Assembly (NCBI GenBank): GCA_037446355.1
Contig: JBBIIT010000004.1
Location: 45,360-109,359 of the forward strand
Direction of reading: 5' to 3'
DNA from: Roseiarcus sp037446355
Lineage (GTDB): Bacteria; Pseudomonadota; Alphaproteobacteria; Rhizobiales; Beijerinckiaceae
DNA: 64,000 nt
Shown here: positions 49,142-58,680 of the stretch, one piece after another
Numbering within the stretch: the first letter of the stretch is position 1
How the letters are laid out: each line of letters begins with the position of its first letter
Translations under genes and position numbers: made by a program
Notes under the pieces: model-generated
Seen by the model: the letters and a program-made list of their open reading frames with translations, nothing else
Told to the model about the DNA's origin: nothing
The model's database searches: none

Positions 49142-50851
49142 ATGAGCGACGCCATCGCCTATCTCTCGCGCGCGATCGAGCAAGGCCGCGGCCTCGCCGA
49201 CGCCGACCTCGTGCTCAAGGGCGGGCGCGTATTCGACCTCGTGCGCGGTGAATTATATGAAAGCGACGTCGCTATTTCGTCCGACCGCATCGTCGGCGTC
49301 GGCGGGCAATATCGCGGCGCGCGCGAAATAAACGTCAAAGGAAAGATCGTCGTTCCCGGCTTTATCGACACGCATCTGCATGTCGAATCCTCGCTGATCA
49401 CGCCGCCCGAATTCGACCGCTGCGTGCTCGCGCATGGCGTCACCACCGCGATCTGCGACCCACACGAAATCGCCAACGTGCTGGGAACGACGGGTATTAA
49501 ATATTTCCTGGATTCCTCGATGCAAACCGCGCTCGACCTGCGCGTGCAACTGTCGAGTTGCGTGCCGGCGACGCATCTGGAGACCTCGGGCGCGCGGCTC
49601 GATGTTGAAGACCTGCTGCCGCTCGCGAGCCATCCCAAAGTCCTCGGCCTCGCCGAATTCATGAACTTTCCCGGCGTACTCGCGCGCGATCCGGCGTGCC
49701 TGGCAAAGCTCGCGGCGTTCCAGAACCGGCGCATTGACGGCCACAGCCCGTTGCTGCGCGGCCCCGATCTCAACGGCTATCTGAGCGCCGGCATACGCAC
49801 CGACCATGAAGTGACCAACGTGCCGGAGGCGCTGGAGAAGCTCTCCAAGGGGATGCAAATCCTCGTGCGCGAGGGCTCCGTCTCGAAAGACCTGCACGCG
49901 CTCGCACCTATCGTCACCGAGCGGCATTCGCCGTTCATCGCCTTCTGCACCGACGACCGCAATCCGCTCGACATCGCCGAGGAAGGCCATCTCGACTTTA
50001 TCATCCGCACCGCGATTTCGCTCGGGGCGCCGCCGCTCGCCGCCTATCGCGCCGCCAGCATTTCGGGCGCGCGCATCTTCGGATTGATGGATCGCGGCCT
50101 CGTCGCGCCGGGTTGGCGCGCCGATCTTGCCGTCGTCGATTCGCTCGAAAGCTGTGCGGTCTCCACAGTCGTCACCGCCGGGCGTGTCGTCGGCGACGAG
50201 CTTTTCGCGACGCGCGGCCGTATCGAGCCCGTCGGGCGCAACAGCGTCAAGGCGAGGCGCGTGTCCGCGAGCGATTTCGTCGCGCGCGGCCAGGGCCCTT
50301 CGACGCAAGCGATCGGCGTCGTTCCCGGCAGGATCATCACCGAGCGCGTGCCAGTCGCCTTGCCCTTCGCCAATGGCCTGCGCGGGATCGATCTTGACGG
50401 CGACTTCGTCAAGGTCGCGGTGGTCGCGCGCCATGGCGTCAACGAAAACATTTCCGTCGCTTTCGTGCATGGCTTCGGCATGAAGCGCGGCGCGATCGCC
50501 TCCTCGGTCGGCCACGATTGCCATAACATCTGCGTCGTCGGCGTCGACGAAGCCGACATGGCCATAGCCGTTAATCGCCTGATCGAAATCGAGGGCGGTT
50601 TCGCGGTCGCCGAGGGCGGCGCGGTGCTGGCGGAACTCGCGCTGCCGGTCGCCGGCCTCATGAGCCTTCTGACCTTCGAGGAGGTTCACAGGGCGCTGAT
50701 CCCGCTGCGCGCGGCGGCCAAGGGGCTCGGCGTCGTACTGCCCGAGCCGTTTCTTCAGGTCGCGTTCCTGCCGCTACCCGTGATCCCGCACCTCAAGATC
50801 ACCGATCGCGGCCTCGTTGACGTCGACAAATTCGAATTCGTGCGCGATTGA
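49142..50851 (+). CDS. ade: Adenine deaminase (Ade)
   Basis: ATG 49142 gives 569 residues, the usual length. The amidohydrolase metal motif is GFIDTHLHVESSLITP (His78, His80), followed by GVTTAICDPHEIANV, LDGHSPLL-like RIDGHSPLLRGP and a C-terminal domain with GMKRGAIASSVGHDCHNICV. It deaminates adenine to hypoxanthine in purine salvage and use, with a binuclear metal. A DMT-family permease follows after 13 bases and may be co-transcribed. Confidence 0.94.
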   Translation: MSDAIAYLSRAIEQGRGLADADLVLKGGRVFDLVRGELYESDVAISSDRIVGVGGQYRGAREINVKGKIVVPGFIDTHLHVESSLITPPEFDRCVLAHGVTTAICDPHEIANVLGTTGIKYFLDSSMQTALDLRVQLSSCVPATHLETSGARLDVEDLLPLASHPKVLGLAEFMNFPGVLARDPACLAKLAAFQNRRIDGHSPLLRGPDLNGYLSAGIRTDHEVTNVPEALEKLSKGMQILVREGSVSKDLHALAPIVTERHSPFIAFCTDDRNPLDIAEEGHLDFIIRTAISLGAPPLAAYRAASISGARIFGLMDRGLVAPGWRADLAVVDSLESCAVSTVVTAGRVVGDELFATRGRIEPVGRNSVKARRVSASDFVARGQGPSTQAIGVVPGRIITERVPVALPFANGLRGIDLDGDFVKVAVVARHGVNENISVAFVHGFGMKRGAIASSVGHDCHNICVVGVDEADMAIAVNRLIEIEGGFAVAEGGAVLAELALPVAGLMSLLTFEEVHRALIPLRAAAKGLGVVLPEPFLQVAFLPLPVIPHLKITDRGLVDVDKFEFVRD

Positions 50852-50864
50852 GTTCGGCGTCGCC

Positions 50865-51722
50865 TTGATCTTCCAGACTTCGCAGGCGCGCGGGATCGCC
50901 CTCTATCTGACCGGCGTCTTCTTTTTCGCGGTCAACGACGCACTCGGCAAGTGGCTGGTCGCCGATTACAGCGTCGGGCAGATGCTGGCCTTGCGCGCAA
51001 TAGGCGCCATGCTGGTGCTGGCGCCGATGGTCTGGCGCCATCGCGTGAGTTTGTTTGACGGCGTCAATCTTACCTTGCAGATCGTGCGCGTTGTATTGAT
51101 GGCGGCGGACACCTACAGCTTTTATTTCGCGACGCGCACCATGCCGCTCGCCGACGTCATGACATTCTATATGGCGACACCGCTCATCGTCACGGCGCTA
51201 TCGGCGCCGCTGCTCGGCGAGAAGGTCGAGCCGTTTCGCTGGGTCGCGGTCGCGATCGGCTTCGTCGGCGTCGTCGTCGCGCTGCAACCCTCAACGGCGA
51301 TGTTCTCCGCCGCATCGCCGATTGCGCTGATGGGTGCGACAATGTTTGCGCTCGGCCAAACGATCACGCGCAAACTCAGGCGCACGCACTGGCTGCAACT
51401 GATCGTGTGGCAATTCGTCGGCGCCGGCCTCATCGGCGCGACCACGCTGCCTTGGACGTGGCGGACGCCGACGCCGCTCGATCTCGGCCTTTTGTTTTTG
51501 CTGGGCGTCGTTTCGATGTTCTGCTTCATCGCGATCACGAGGGCGCTCGCCACGACGCGCGCCGCGGTTCTCGCGCCGTTTCAGTATTCGGCGATTGTGT
51601 GGGCGACGATGCTCGGCTGGATCGTTTGGCGCGACGCGCCGACGACGCCGATTCTGATCGGCAACGCGGTCATTGTCGCCAGCGGACTGGCGATCTACTA
51701 CGCCGGACGCGGGCGCGACTGA
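50865..51722 (+). CDS. DMT-superfamily (EamA) transporter
   Basis: TTG 50865 is the preferred start, since the conserved N-terminal helix begins soon after; the open frame back into the deaminase gene is not family-like. The 285 residues contain ten hydrophobic helices in two EamA repeats (ALYLTGVFFFAVNDALGKWL and the second ALMGATMFALGQTITRK). The pattern MPLADVMTFYMATPLIVTALS is typical. The transported metabolite is unknown; placement after adenine deaminase hints at a purine-related solute (inference). Confidence 0.82.
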   Translation: MIFQTSQARGIALYLTGVFFFAVNDALGKWLVADYSVGQMLALRAIGAMLVLAPMVWRHRVSLFDGVNLTLQIVRVVLMAADTYSFYFATRTMPLADVMTFYMATPLIVTALSAPLLGEKVEPFRWVAVAIGFVGVVVALQPSTAMFSAASPIALMGATMFALGQTITRKLRRTHWLQLIVWQFVGAGLIGATTLPWTWRTPTPLDLGLLFLLGVVSMFCFIAITRALATTRAAVLAPFQYSAIVWATMLGWIVWRDAPTTPILIGNAVIVASGLAIYYAGRGRD

Positions 51723-51782
51723 CGCGCGGAACTCCCTGTAGCGCATAGTAATTTCGCGCGCCCGACAGTGAAGAAAAATCGA

Positions 51783-51811
51783 CATAAAACTGAACATTCC
51801 TCGACATGTCG
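51783..51811 (+). promoter_or_regulatory. Weak Pho-box-like sequence and palindrome upstream of phosphoesterase
   Basis: CATAAAACTG (51783-51792) matches the central ten bases of the Pho-box consensus, but the flanks do not fit well. CGACATGTCG (51802-51811) is a perfect 10-base palindrome. Both lie 45-75 bases before the secreted phosphoesterase start. PhoB control is only suggested. Confidence 0.25.
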
Positions 51812-51854
51812 GCGCCCTATGGTCTCCGCGCGGCTCATTCGCCAGGGGGTTTTC

Positions 51855-53885
51855 ATGTCCAGCGTCTCGCTATTGAAAAGGTTGAGCAATTCCGCGGTCG
51901 TGACCGCAACCATTCTTTCGCTGGTGAGCGCCAACGCCGCGTTCGCGCAGTCCGACGATAATCGCGGCGAAGGCCGCGCCAAGAGCCCGATCAAACATGT
52001 GATCGTGATCGTCGGCGAGAACCGCAGCTTCGATCACGTCTTCGCCACCTACACGCCCAAGAAGGGCGAGCGAGTCGACAACATGCTCTCGCGCGGCATC
52101 GTCAAGGCCGACGGCTCGCCGGGTCCGAACTATGCCCTCGCGGCCCAATATTCGGCCGTCGACGCCACGACGTATCAGATCAGCCCTGGCGGCAAGACGC
52201 TCTTCAACCAGACCTCCAACAAACTACAGGCGCCCGGCACCTCCTACGCGCCTCCCGCGCCCTACACCAACCTCTACGGCCCCGACGGCGCGTCCCTGAA
52301 CGGCCCTGGCGCGGTCGCGACCCTGGCGCTCGCCGCCGCAGCCGAATACGGCCTCGACGCCGCCGATCTGCCGCTGCTGCTTACCGGCGCGACCGGCCTG
52401 CCGATGAACTCGCCCGACAGCCGCATTCCCAATTATCTCAACCTGCCGAACGGTCCCTATCCGCTTTCGCCGACGCCCGGTTACGACACTTACGGCGGCA
52501 GCCCGGTCCATCGCTTCTTCCAGATGTGGCAGGAAATGGATTGCTCGGCCGCCGGCGCAACGGCCGCCAATCCGAGCGGATGCCTCGCCGACCTCTTCCC
52601 CTGGGTCGAGCAGACAATCTCCTCGGGCAGCAACGGCGGCGCGCCCCATGCGCTCAAGGAAGGCGACATCGCCATGGGCTTCTACAACGTCGCCCAGGGC
52701 GACGCGCCCTATTTCACCAAGCTCGCCAACGAGTATACGCTGGCCGACAACTACCATCAGCCGATCATGGGCGGCACTTTCGCCAACTCGATGATGCTGG
52801 GTTACGCCGACGCGCTCTATTACGCCGACGGTCAAGGCAATCCGGCGGTTCCGAACCATGTGCTCGTGGCGGGCTCCAACCCCCCCGTCTACGTGAACGA
52901 AGTCGCCAATCCCGATCCGGCCGCCAACACCAACAACTGGTACACCAACGACGGCTACAGCGGCGGCAGCTACACCAACTGCTCGGACGCTTCGCAGCCC
53001 GGCGTGCCGGCGATCCTCAACTACCTCAACGCGATCCACGTCAAGGCGGACTGCCGTCCGGGCGCGTTTTATCTCCTCAACAACTACGTTCCGGCCTACA
53101 CTGGCAGCGGCCAGACCGACCCTGTGAACAACGGGCCGTTCACCTTGCCGCCCGTTCGCAAGCAGCGCCACATCGGCGACGCGCTGTCCGCCAAGGACAT
53201 TTCGTGGGCCTATTTCGGCGAACGCTGGAACGACTTCAGGACCGCTCCGGGCCTCGGCGCCAATTACGGATCGATCGACCCGCCGGCCTATCTCTATTGC
53301 AACATCTGCAACCCGTTCCTCTATTCTTCGTCAACGATGGAGAACGCTCATGCCCGCGACACGCATCAGAAGGATCTGACCGATCTCTACGACGCGATCG
53401 CCTCGGGCGATCTGCCCGCCGTGTCTTATGTCAAGCCGAGCACCTTCGCCGACGGCCACCCGTCGTCGTCGAAGTTCGACATCTTCGAGGCGTTCTCCAA
53501 GCGCATCATCGAGAAGGTGCAGGCCAATCCGAAGCTGTGGGACGACACCGCGATCTTCATCACGGTCGACGAAGGCGGCGGGTACTACGACTCCGGTTAC
53601 GTTCAACCCGTCGACTTCTTCGGCGACGGCACGCGCATCCCGCTGCTGGTCGTCTCCAAACACTCGAAGGGCGGCCACGTCGCGCACGAATATTCCGATC
53701 ACGCTTCGATCGTGAAATTCATCGAGCGCAACTGGGACTTGCCGCGCCTTTCCCAGTATTCGCGCGACAACCTGCCGAACCCGGTCGTCGACGAACGTGG
53801 CAATCCCTATGTCCCCGAGAACCGTCCGGCGATCGGCGATCTCTGGACCATGTTCGACTTCGGCCGCGGCGAGCGCTCGGAATAA
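51855..53885 (+). CDS. Secreted phosphoesterase, phospholipase C / acid phosphatase (AcpA-like) family
   Basis: ATG 51855 follows CAGGGGGT, giving 676 residues with a signal peptide cleaved near AAFA-Q (31/32). The phosphoesterase-family (PF04185-type) motif HVIVIVGENRSFDHVF is at 48-63, with later conserved YNVAQGDAPYFTKLANEYTLADNYHQ and the metal-binding TVDEGGGYYDSG. Homologues cleave phosphomonoesters or phospholipids outside the cytoplasm. A hairpin terminator follows. A second, unrelated secreted phosphatase lies 2.4 kb downstream. Confidence 0.87.
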   Translation: MSSVSLLKRLSNSAVVTATILSLVSANAAFAQSDDNRGEGRAKSPIKHVIVIVGENRSFDHVFATYTPKKGERVDNMLSRGIVKADGSPGPNYALAAQYSAVDATTYQISPGGKTLFNQTSNKLQAPGTSYAPPAPYTNLYGPDGASLNGPGAVATLALAAAAEYGLDAADLPLLLTGATGLPMNSPDSRIPNYLNLPNGPYPLSPTPGYDTYGGSPVHRFFQMWQEMDCSAAGATAANPSGCLADLFPWVEQTISSGSNGGAPHALKEGDIAMGFYNVAQGDAPYFTKLANEYTLADNYHQPIMGGTFANSMMLGYADALYYADGQGNPAVPNHVLVAGSNPPVYVNEVANPDPAANTNNWYTNDGYSGGSYTNCSDASQPGVPAILNYLNAIHVKADCRPGAFYLLNNYVPAYTGSGQTDPVNNGPFTLPPVRKQRHIGDALSAKDISWAYFGERWNDFRTAPGLGANYGSIDPPAYLYCNICNPFLYSSSTMENAHARDTHQKDLTDLYDAIASGDLPAVSYVKPSTFADGHPSSSKFDIFEAFSKRIIEKVQANPKLWDDTAIFITVDEGGGYYDSGYVQPVDFFGDGTRIPLLVVSKHSKGGHVAHEYSDHASIVKFIERNWDLPRLSQYSRDNLPNPVVDERGNPYVPENRPAIGDLWTMFDFGRGERSE

Positions 53886-53893
53886 GGAGCGCG

Positions 53894-53911
53894 CCGGGGC
53901 TAACGCCCCGG
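53894..53911 (+). repeat. 7-bp hairpin after phosphoesterase
   Basis: CCGGGGC (53894-53900), loop TAAC and GCCCCGG (53905-53911) form a perfect stem 9 bases after the stop. No U-tract follows. It may assist the stronger hairpin at 53927. Confidence 0.45.
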
Positions 53912-53926
53912 ATTGCCGGGTTAGAG

Positions 53927-53958
53927 GGGTCGGGCTTCGCTCGACCCTTCGTCTGTTT
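53927..53958 (+). terminator. Hairpin terminator after phosphoesterase
   Basis: GGGTCGGGC (53927-53935), loop TTC and GCTCGACCC (53939-53947) pair over 9 bp with one G-U. TTCGTCTGTTT follows on the plus strand. It ends just before the TTG start of the sulfotransferase gene. Confidence 0.6.
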
Positions 53959-53969
53959 GAGGCGCAGGT

Positions 53970-55514
53970 TTGAATAAGCGGCTCGCGACATTTGAGATTT
54001 CCTCGCTCGTGGAGGCGGCCCGAACCGCGCTTGCGCGCGGCGACGTCGCTAAGACCGAGGAGCTGTGCAAGCGGCTCATCGCAAACGCGCCTGACGACGG
54101 ACGCGCCTTCGCATTCCTCAGTCAGACGGCGCTACTGCGCGGCCGGCCCGACGCCGCGCTCGCCAGCGCCGACCGTGCGGCGCGATTGCGGCCGAACGAT
54201 CCGCTCGCCCATGTCATGCGCGCCAAGGCGCTGCTGGCGGCGGGTGATCTCGGCGGCGCGCTCGGCGCGGCGCGCGCGGCGGCCGCGCTTCCCCATTCGC
54301 CGGCGCCGATCACCGAAGCGATCGGCGCCTTGTTCGGCCTGCTCGGACGACACGAGGAAGCCTATGCGCTCTTGCGAAGCGTCATCGCGAAAGGGCCGCC
54401 GACGCCGCAAGCGCTGTTCAACCTGGCCGCGACGGAGCGCATGTTGGGTCGCCTCGCGGACGCCGAAGCGCATTGCGAGGCGCTGATCGCTCGCACGCCT
54501 GACTTTGCGCTCGCCTGGTATCTCAACGCCGACCTGCGCAAACAGACGCCCAAGCGCAACCATGTCGAAGCTTTGCGTCGTCGGATCGCCGCGCGGCCGA
54601 GCGCGGCGAGCGACGAAGTGCTGTTCAACTACGCGCTCGCGAAGGAATGCGAAGACCTGGGCGACGACGAGGGCGCGTTCGACGCGGTCGAAGCGGGCGC
54701 GCGATTGCAACGCGGGCTGAAACCGTCCGACTCTCGCGCGGAAATCGCCGAGATCGATCGCATTATCGCCACGCAGACCCGCGCCGCTCTTGCCTTAGCG
54801 TCGCGCGCGCGCCTCGACGACGCCCCGGTGTTCGTCGTCGGACTGCCGCGCTCCGGCACGACGCTGATCGAACGCATTGTCGGCAGCCACGGCGCGATGA
54901 CTTCGGTCGGCGAGACCGGCGCCTTCGGAGCGGCGCGCGCGCGCGCCGATGCGTCGTCGCCGGGCGCGATCGGCGCCGCGTATGCGAAGGCGATCGCCGA
55001 AGTCCATGCGCCGAAGGGCCGGGTTCTCGACAAGACGCTCAAGAACTATCTGCACTGCGGCCTCATTCACGCCGCCTTGCCGAACGCGCGTATCGTGCTG
55101 GTGCGCCGTCGGCCGATGGACGCGGGCTGGGCGATGTACAAGGCACATTTTCAGGGCGGGTTTGACTTCACCTACGACCTCGCCGCCATCGGCGATTATC
55201 TTGGCGCCTTTCGGCGCCTCACGCGACACTGGCGCGCGATCCTGCCGCCGGAGGCGCTGATGATCGTCGACTATGAGGAGGTCGTGCGCGATCAGGTCGG
55301 CCAGAGCCGCCGCTTGATCGAATTTCTGGGATTGCCTTGGGACGATGAAGTATTGCGTTTCCACGAGAGCGTCGCGCCGTCAGCGACGGCGAGCGCAGTG
55401 CAGGTGCGTCAGCCGATCTACGCGAGCTCAGTTGGCAGGTGGAAACGACACGGCCAACGCCTCGAACCGCTGCGCGCGAGGCTGTTGCGCGATTTCGAGG
55501 AGGCCGAGCTTTAG
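53970..55514 (+). CDS. TPR-repeat sulfotransferase
   Basis: TTG 53970 with an AGG-rich leader gives 514 residues. Residues 10-240 hold about five tetratricopeptide-like helix pairs. Residues 285-514 are a sulfotransferase domain with the 5'-phosphosulfate loop VFVVGLPRSGTTLIERIVGSH (about 287-307) and the 3'-phosphate region ARIVLVRRRPMDAG. It would move sulfate from PAPS to a carbohydrate, peptide or lipid, with the TPRs perhaps docking the acceptor. No cognate polysaccharide genes adjoin it. It is convergent with a GspN-like gene. Confidence 0.85.
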   Translation: MNKRLATFEISSLVEAARTALARGDVAKTEELCKRLIANAPDDGRAFAFLSQTALLRGRPDAALASADRAARLRPNDPLAHVMRAKALLAAGDLGGALGAARAAAALPHSPAPITEAIGALFGLLGRHEEAYALLRSVIAKGPPTPQALFNLAATERMLGRLADAEAHCEALIARTPDFALAWYLNADLRKQTPKRNHVEALRRRIAARPSAASDEVLFNYALAKECEDLGDDEGAFDAVEAGARLQRGLKPSDSRAEIAEIDRIIATQTRAALALASRARLDDAPVFVVGLPRSGTTLIERIVGSHGAMTSVGETGAFGAARARADASSPGAIGAAYAKAIAEVHAPKGRVLDKTLKNYLHCGLIHAALPNARIVLVRRRPMDAGWAMYKAHFQGGFDFTYDLAAIGDYLGAFRRLTRHWRAILPPEALMIVDYEEVVRDQVGQSRRLIEFLGLPWDDEVLRFHESVAPSATASAVQVRQPIYASSVGRWKRHGQRLEPLRARLLRDFEEAEL

Positions 55515-55533
55515 GCGCAAACAGGCCGTAAGC

Positions 55534-56094
55534 TTAGAATTTGCCTTTGCTCCGCAAGCGTGCGGCCGAAAACGGGGGCGGCGCCAGCGCGCCGACGACG
55601 ACGCCCGCGGCTGACGACGTTCCGCCCGCCCCCAACTGCGTCGAATCGAGTGCGAGCGTGATCGTTTGCGAGTCTCTGCTCAGGATTGCCGCGCGCGGCT
55701 GCACGGCGACAAGACGCCATTCCGATTCCGACTCGCCCTCGCTTCGCCGCGTCACGATCTGGTTGGCCGAGTTGCGCAAGAGCGCCACATGCGAATGGGC
55801 GCCGATCACGGTTCCAACCAAAGTCAGCGGCGGGGGCGATTCCGGCGCGGGCGCCGTCGCGACCGGAACGGCGGCGGACGCCTTCGGCTCCGGCGCCGCT
55901 ATCGGCGGCGGACGCCGCGAGGCCGAAAATAGCGGCCGCTCGCGGGTCGCGTGCAACTCGGCGAGCGGAATCGTCCGAAGTGGATTTCCCGTCCGAGCGG
56001 CGGCGCCCTCCGCGCCACTCGCCGAACTGGAAATTGCTGCGAGCACAAGCGCCGTGGCGATCTTCGTCAACGCTCTTTGCGATCCGCGATCCAC
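55534..56094 (-). CDS. GspN/GspC-like secretion-pathway protein, orphan
   Basis: GTG 56094 (GGAG about 8 bases before) gives 186 residues. It has a signal peptide (TKIATALVLAAISSSASGA) and then the segment NPLRTIPLAELHATRERPLFSASRRPP, which I know from alphaproteobacterial proteins annotated as general secretion pathway GspN. A PDZ-less homology-region-like beta domain follows (LTLVGTVIGAHSHVALLRN, QTITLALDS). No other type II secretion genes are in the window. It lies between secreted phosphatase genes, a plausible but unproven cargo link. Confidence 0.6.
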   Translation of the reverse strand: MDRGSQRALTKIATALVLAAISSSASGAEGAAARTGNPLRTIPLAELHATRERPLFSASRRPPPIAAPEPKASAAVPVATAPAPESPPPLTLVGTVIGAHSHVALLRNSANQIVTRRSEGESESEWRLVAVQPRAAILSRDSQTITLALDSTQLGAGGTSSAAGVVVGALAPPPFSAARLRSKGKF

Positions 56095-56305
56095 CCAAAC
56101 GGCTCCCGTTCCGCCGATCCGGCGTCGGCCGAGATTTCTAATGAGAATCGCACGGCCAGACAACCTCGATCGAGAGCGCAATTCTACCGGCGCGTCGCAA
56201 ATCCGTCGTTATAAGTTCGCGTCAGCGTCAACAGCCTGCAACAACGGCAGTCCATCTTGCGCCCTTGCCGCCTCGGAGGGGACGGCCCGGCACAAGGAGG
56301 GGTCC

Positions 56306-58495
56306 ATGCGCTTTTCCCGCACACTTGCGGCGCTTTTCACGACGACGGCGCTCGGCGTCACGCTCGCTTCGGCCGGCGCGGCCAACGCGGCTTGCGGCCT
56401 CAATTCCGAAGGCGGCAAGATCAAACACGTCGTCCACATCTCATTCGACAACGTGCATCTGCGCCGCGACAATCCGAACGTGCCGTCGGATCTGGAGCAG
56501 ATACCCAGTCTGATGAATTTTCTCGCCGATAACGGCGTTCTAAGCGGCAACCACCACACGGTGCTGATCTCGCACACCGCCGACGACATCCTCGCCGGCC
56601 TCACCGGCGTTTATGGCGACCGCATGGGCATGGCGGTCTCCAACAGCTACGGATACTTCAAGACCGGCAGCTCGGTCGGCTTTTCCAGCGCATTCCTTTA
56701 TTGGACGGCGCTGGGCGGCGACGGCAAGCCGCAGATGATCGACGAACTCGGCAAGACGGCGCCTGCGCCCTGGGCGCCTTTCACCCGCGCCGGCTGCGAT
56801 GTCGGCGCCTTCTCGGTCGCCAACATTGAATTCGAAAGCGTGCCTGGGGATGTGCGAACGGTGTTCGGCGTCGGCTCGCCCGAGGACGTCGCCGTCACCG
56901 CCGCGCTGAACCTGCCCAGCATTCCCGCCAACCAACCGGCGCGCCAGGCGCCCGCGACCGACTATCTCGGCATCGCCGTGCATTGCGCGGCCGGCAGCCA
57001 GATTTGCAGCGGCCCGCACGCACGTCCGGACATTCTGGCCGATGAGCCCGGCGGCTATGCCGGCTTCAATGCGCTCTACGGCAACGTCAATGTCGCGCCG
57101 GTGCTGTGCCAGGCCGTGCCGGGGGCCTGCGTTAACGGCGCGGTGAAGGACACGACGGGCGCTTCGATCGCCGATCCCTACGGGCGCCCGGGATTCCCGA
57201 GTTCGTTCAACCCGACCGCCGCCCAATCGCTCGGCTACGCCGCGACGATGTTGGAGGCGGGTCTCCCGATCGTCTATCTCTATATCGCCGACCTGCACGA
57301 CCAAAACCCGCTGCCGCTTGATCCGACAACCAACAAGCTCGTTCCGGGACACGCGTTCGGTCCCGGCGAGGCGGGCTATGTCGCGCAGGCGAAAGCGTAT
57401 GACGCCGCCTTCGCCACCTTTTTCGCCCGATTGAAGGCCGACGGCATCACCAAAGAAAATACGCTGTTCGTCGTGGCGCCCGACGAGAACGACCATTTCG
57501 TCGGCGGCGCGCCCTCGCCGACCAGTTGCGACGGCGTGACGACCCCTTGCACCTATGCGAATGTCGGCGAGATCGACGCCGACCTCGACCGCCTGCTGGC
57601 GACGGAGCGCAACAATACGACTCCCTTCTCGGTCCACAGCGACTCGGCGCCGACCGTGTATGTCAATGGCGCCCCCGCGCCGACCGATCCCACGACGCGC
57701 ACTCTCGAAAAGGACATGAACCTTCTCAACGCAACCAACCCCATCACCGGCGCTGTCGACAAGTTCGCGCGCCGTTTCGCCGATCAGGCGGAACTCGGTC
57801 TGTTGCACATGGTCACAGCGAGCCCCGCCCGCACGCCGAGCTTCGCTATGTTCGGCGATCCCGACTACTATTATCTGACCGCCGGCAATACTTCCTCCTG
57901 CACGTCGGCGCCGAGCTGCGTGTTCGAGATCACGACCAACGCCTGGAACCACGGCGACTTCCAACCTGAAATCACGACGACGTGGCTCGGAATGGTCGGG
58001 CCCGGCGTCAAGCGACTGGGGCGCAATGATCAGGTGTTCTCCGATCACACCGACATTCGCCCGACCCTCTTGAGCCTCGTTGGCCTGAAGGACGACTATG
58101 TCCACGATGGTCGGGTGCTCGTCGAAGATCTCCATAACGACGCCTTGCCGACGTCGTTCAAACGCGACAGAGAGGGTTTCGAGGAACTCGCGCGCGTCTA
58201 CAAGCAGCTCAACGCGCCATTGGGATCGCTCGGCGTAGCCAGCCTCGTCGCTTCGACCGCGGCCGTCACCGGCGACGACGCCGCCTATGCCTCCTATCTC
58301 GCGCGGACGGCGGATTTCGCCGCGCGCCGAGACGCGCTCGCCGCCAGAATCAGGGCGGCGCTGGACGGCGCGGAATTTGTGGGCAGGCCGCTCGGCGAGG
58401 ATCGCGGCGACGAGGCGCTTGCCGAACAGGCGCGCGATCTTATCGCCGAAATGAATGCCGCCGCCGGCCTGACGGCGACCGACAACGACAGGTAA
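56306..58495 (+). CDS. Secreted alkaline-phosphatase-superfamily protein
   Basis: ATG 56306 follows AAGGAGG, giving 729 residues with a signal peptide cleaved near ANA-AC (28/29). The superfamily metal motifs are HVVHISFDNVHLRRDNP with an Asp, NHHTVLISHTADDILAGLTG (probable nucleophile region), FVVAPDENDHFVGG and the late VFSDHTDIRPTLLSLVG with Asp-His ligands. The overall fold is phosphatase or phosphodiesterase-like, acting outside the cytoplasm. It is a separate family from the 51855 phosphoesterase. A strong terminator follows. Confidence 0.82.
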   Translation: MRFSRTLAALFTTTALGVTLASAGAANAACGLNSEGGKIKHVVHISFDNVHLRRDNPNVPSDLEQIPSLMNFLADNGVLSGNHHTVLISHTADDILAGLTGVYGDRMGMAVSNSYGYFKTGSSVGFSSAFLYWTALGGDGKPQMIDELGKTAPAPWAPFTRAGCDVGAFSVANIEFESVPGDVRTVFGVGSPEDVAVTAALNLPSIPANQPARQAPATDYLGIAVHCAAGSQICSGPHARPDILADEPGGYAGFNALYGNVNVAPVLCQAVPGACVNGAVKDTTGASIADPYGRPGFPSSFNPTAAQSLGYAATMLEAGLPIVYLYIADLHDQNPLPLDPTTNKLVPGHAFGPGEAGYVAQAKAYDAAFATFFARLKADGITKENTLFVVAPDENDHFVGGAPSPTSCDGVTTPCTYANVGEIDADLDRLLATERNNTTPFSVHSDSAPTVYVNGAPAPTDPTTRTLEKDMNLLNATNPITGAVDKFARRFADQAELGLLHMVTASPARTPSFAMFGDPDYYYLTAGNTSSCTSAPSCVFEITTNAWNHGDFQPEITTTWLGMVGPGVKRLGRNDQVFSDHTDIRPTLLSLVGLKDDYVHDGRVLVEDLHNDALPTSFKRDREGFEELARVYKQLNAPLGSLGVASLVASTAAVTGDDAAYASYLARTADFAARRDALAARIRAALDGAEFVGRPLGEDRGDEALAEQARDLIAEMNAAAGLTATDNDR

Positions 58496-58526
58496 CTCGC
58501 CACTTCGAAGGCCATCGCGCAGACGA

Positions 58527-58555
58527 GGGCCGCGCGGCAGCGCGGCCCCTTTCGT
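58527..58555 (+). terminator. Rho-independent terminator after phosphatase
   Basis: GGGCCGCGC (58527-58535), loop GGCA and GCGCGGCCC (58540-58548) form a perfect 9-bp stem. CTTTCGT follows, 32 bases after the stop. The tract is short but the hairpin is very stable. Confidence 0.75.
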
Positions 58556-58596
58556 GTCGGCGAACGCCGAGCGGCCGGGGCGCGTCCGCGCTGGAC

Positions 58597-58610
58597 TTGA
58601 CCGTTGTTAA
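58597..58610 (+). promoter_or_regulatory. NNR/FNR-type box before the dsrC-like gene
   Basis: TTGACCGTTGTTAA differs at one of 14 bases from the reverse complement of the Paracoccus NNR site (TTAACAAAGGTCAA, recalled). Its centre at 58603.5 would be -41.5 for a start near 58645. A -10-like CATAAA lies at 58634-58639, and the gene starts at 58681. A close relative sits before nirK. Confidence 0.65.
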
Positions 58611-58680
58611 GGCGGCGGAGAACAATTGCCCGACATAAAGGGAATCGCCGGGGGGCGGGGAACGGGCAGGAGAAGCGCCA

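Noticed and set aside
55541..56305. Long in-frame upstream extension of the secreted phosphatase, opposite the GspN-like gene
   Set aside because: It is antisense to the GspN-like coding sequence, and the signal peptide and AAGGAGG begin at 56306.
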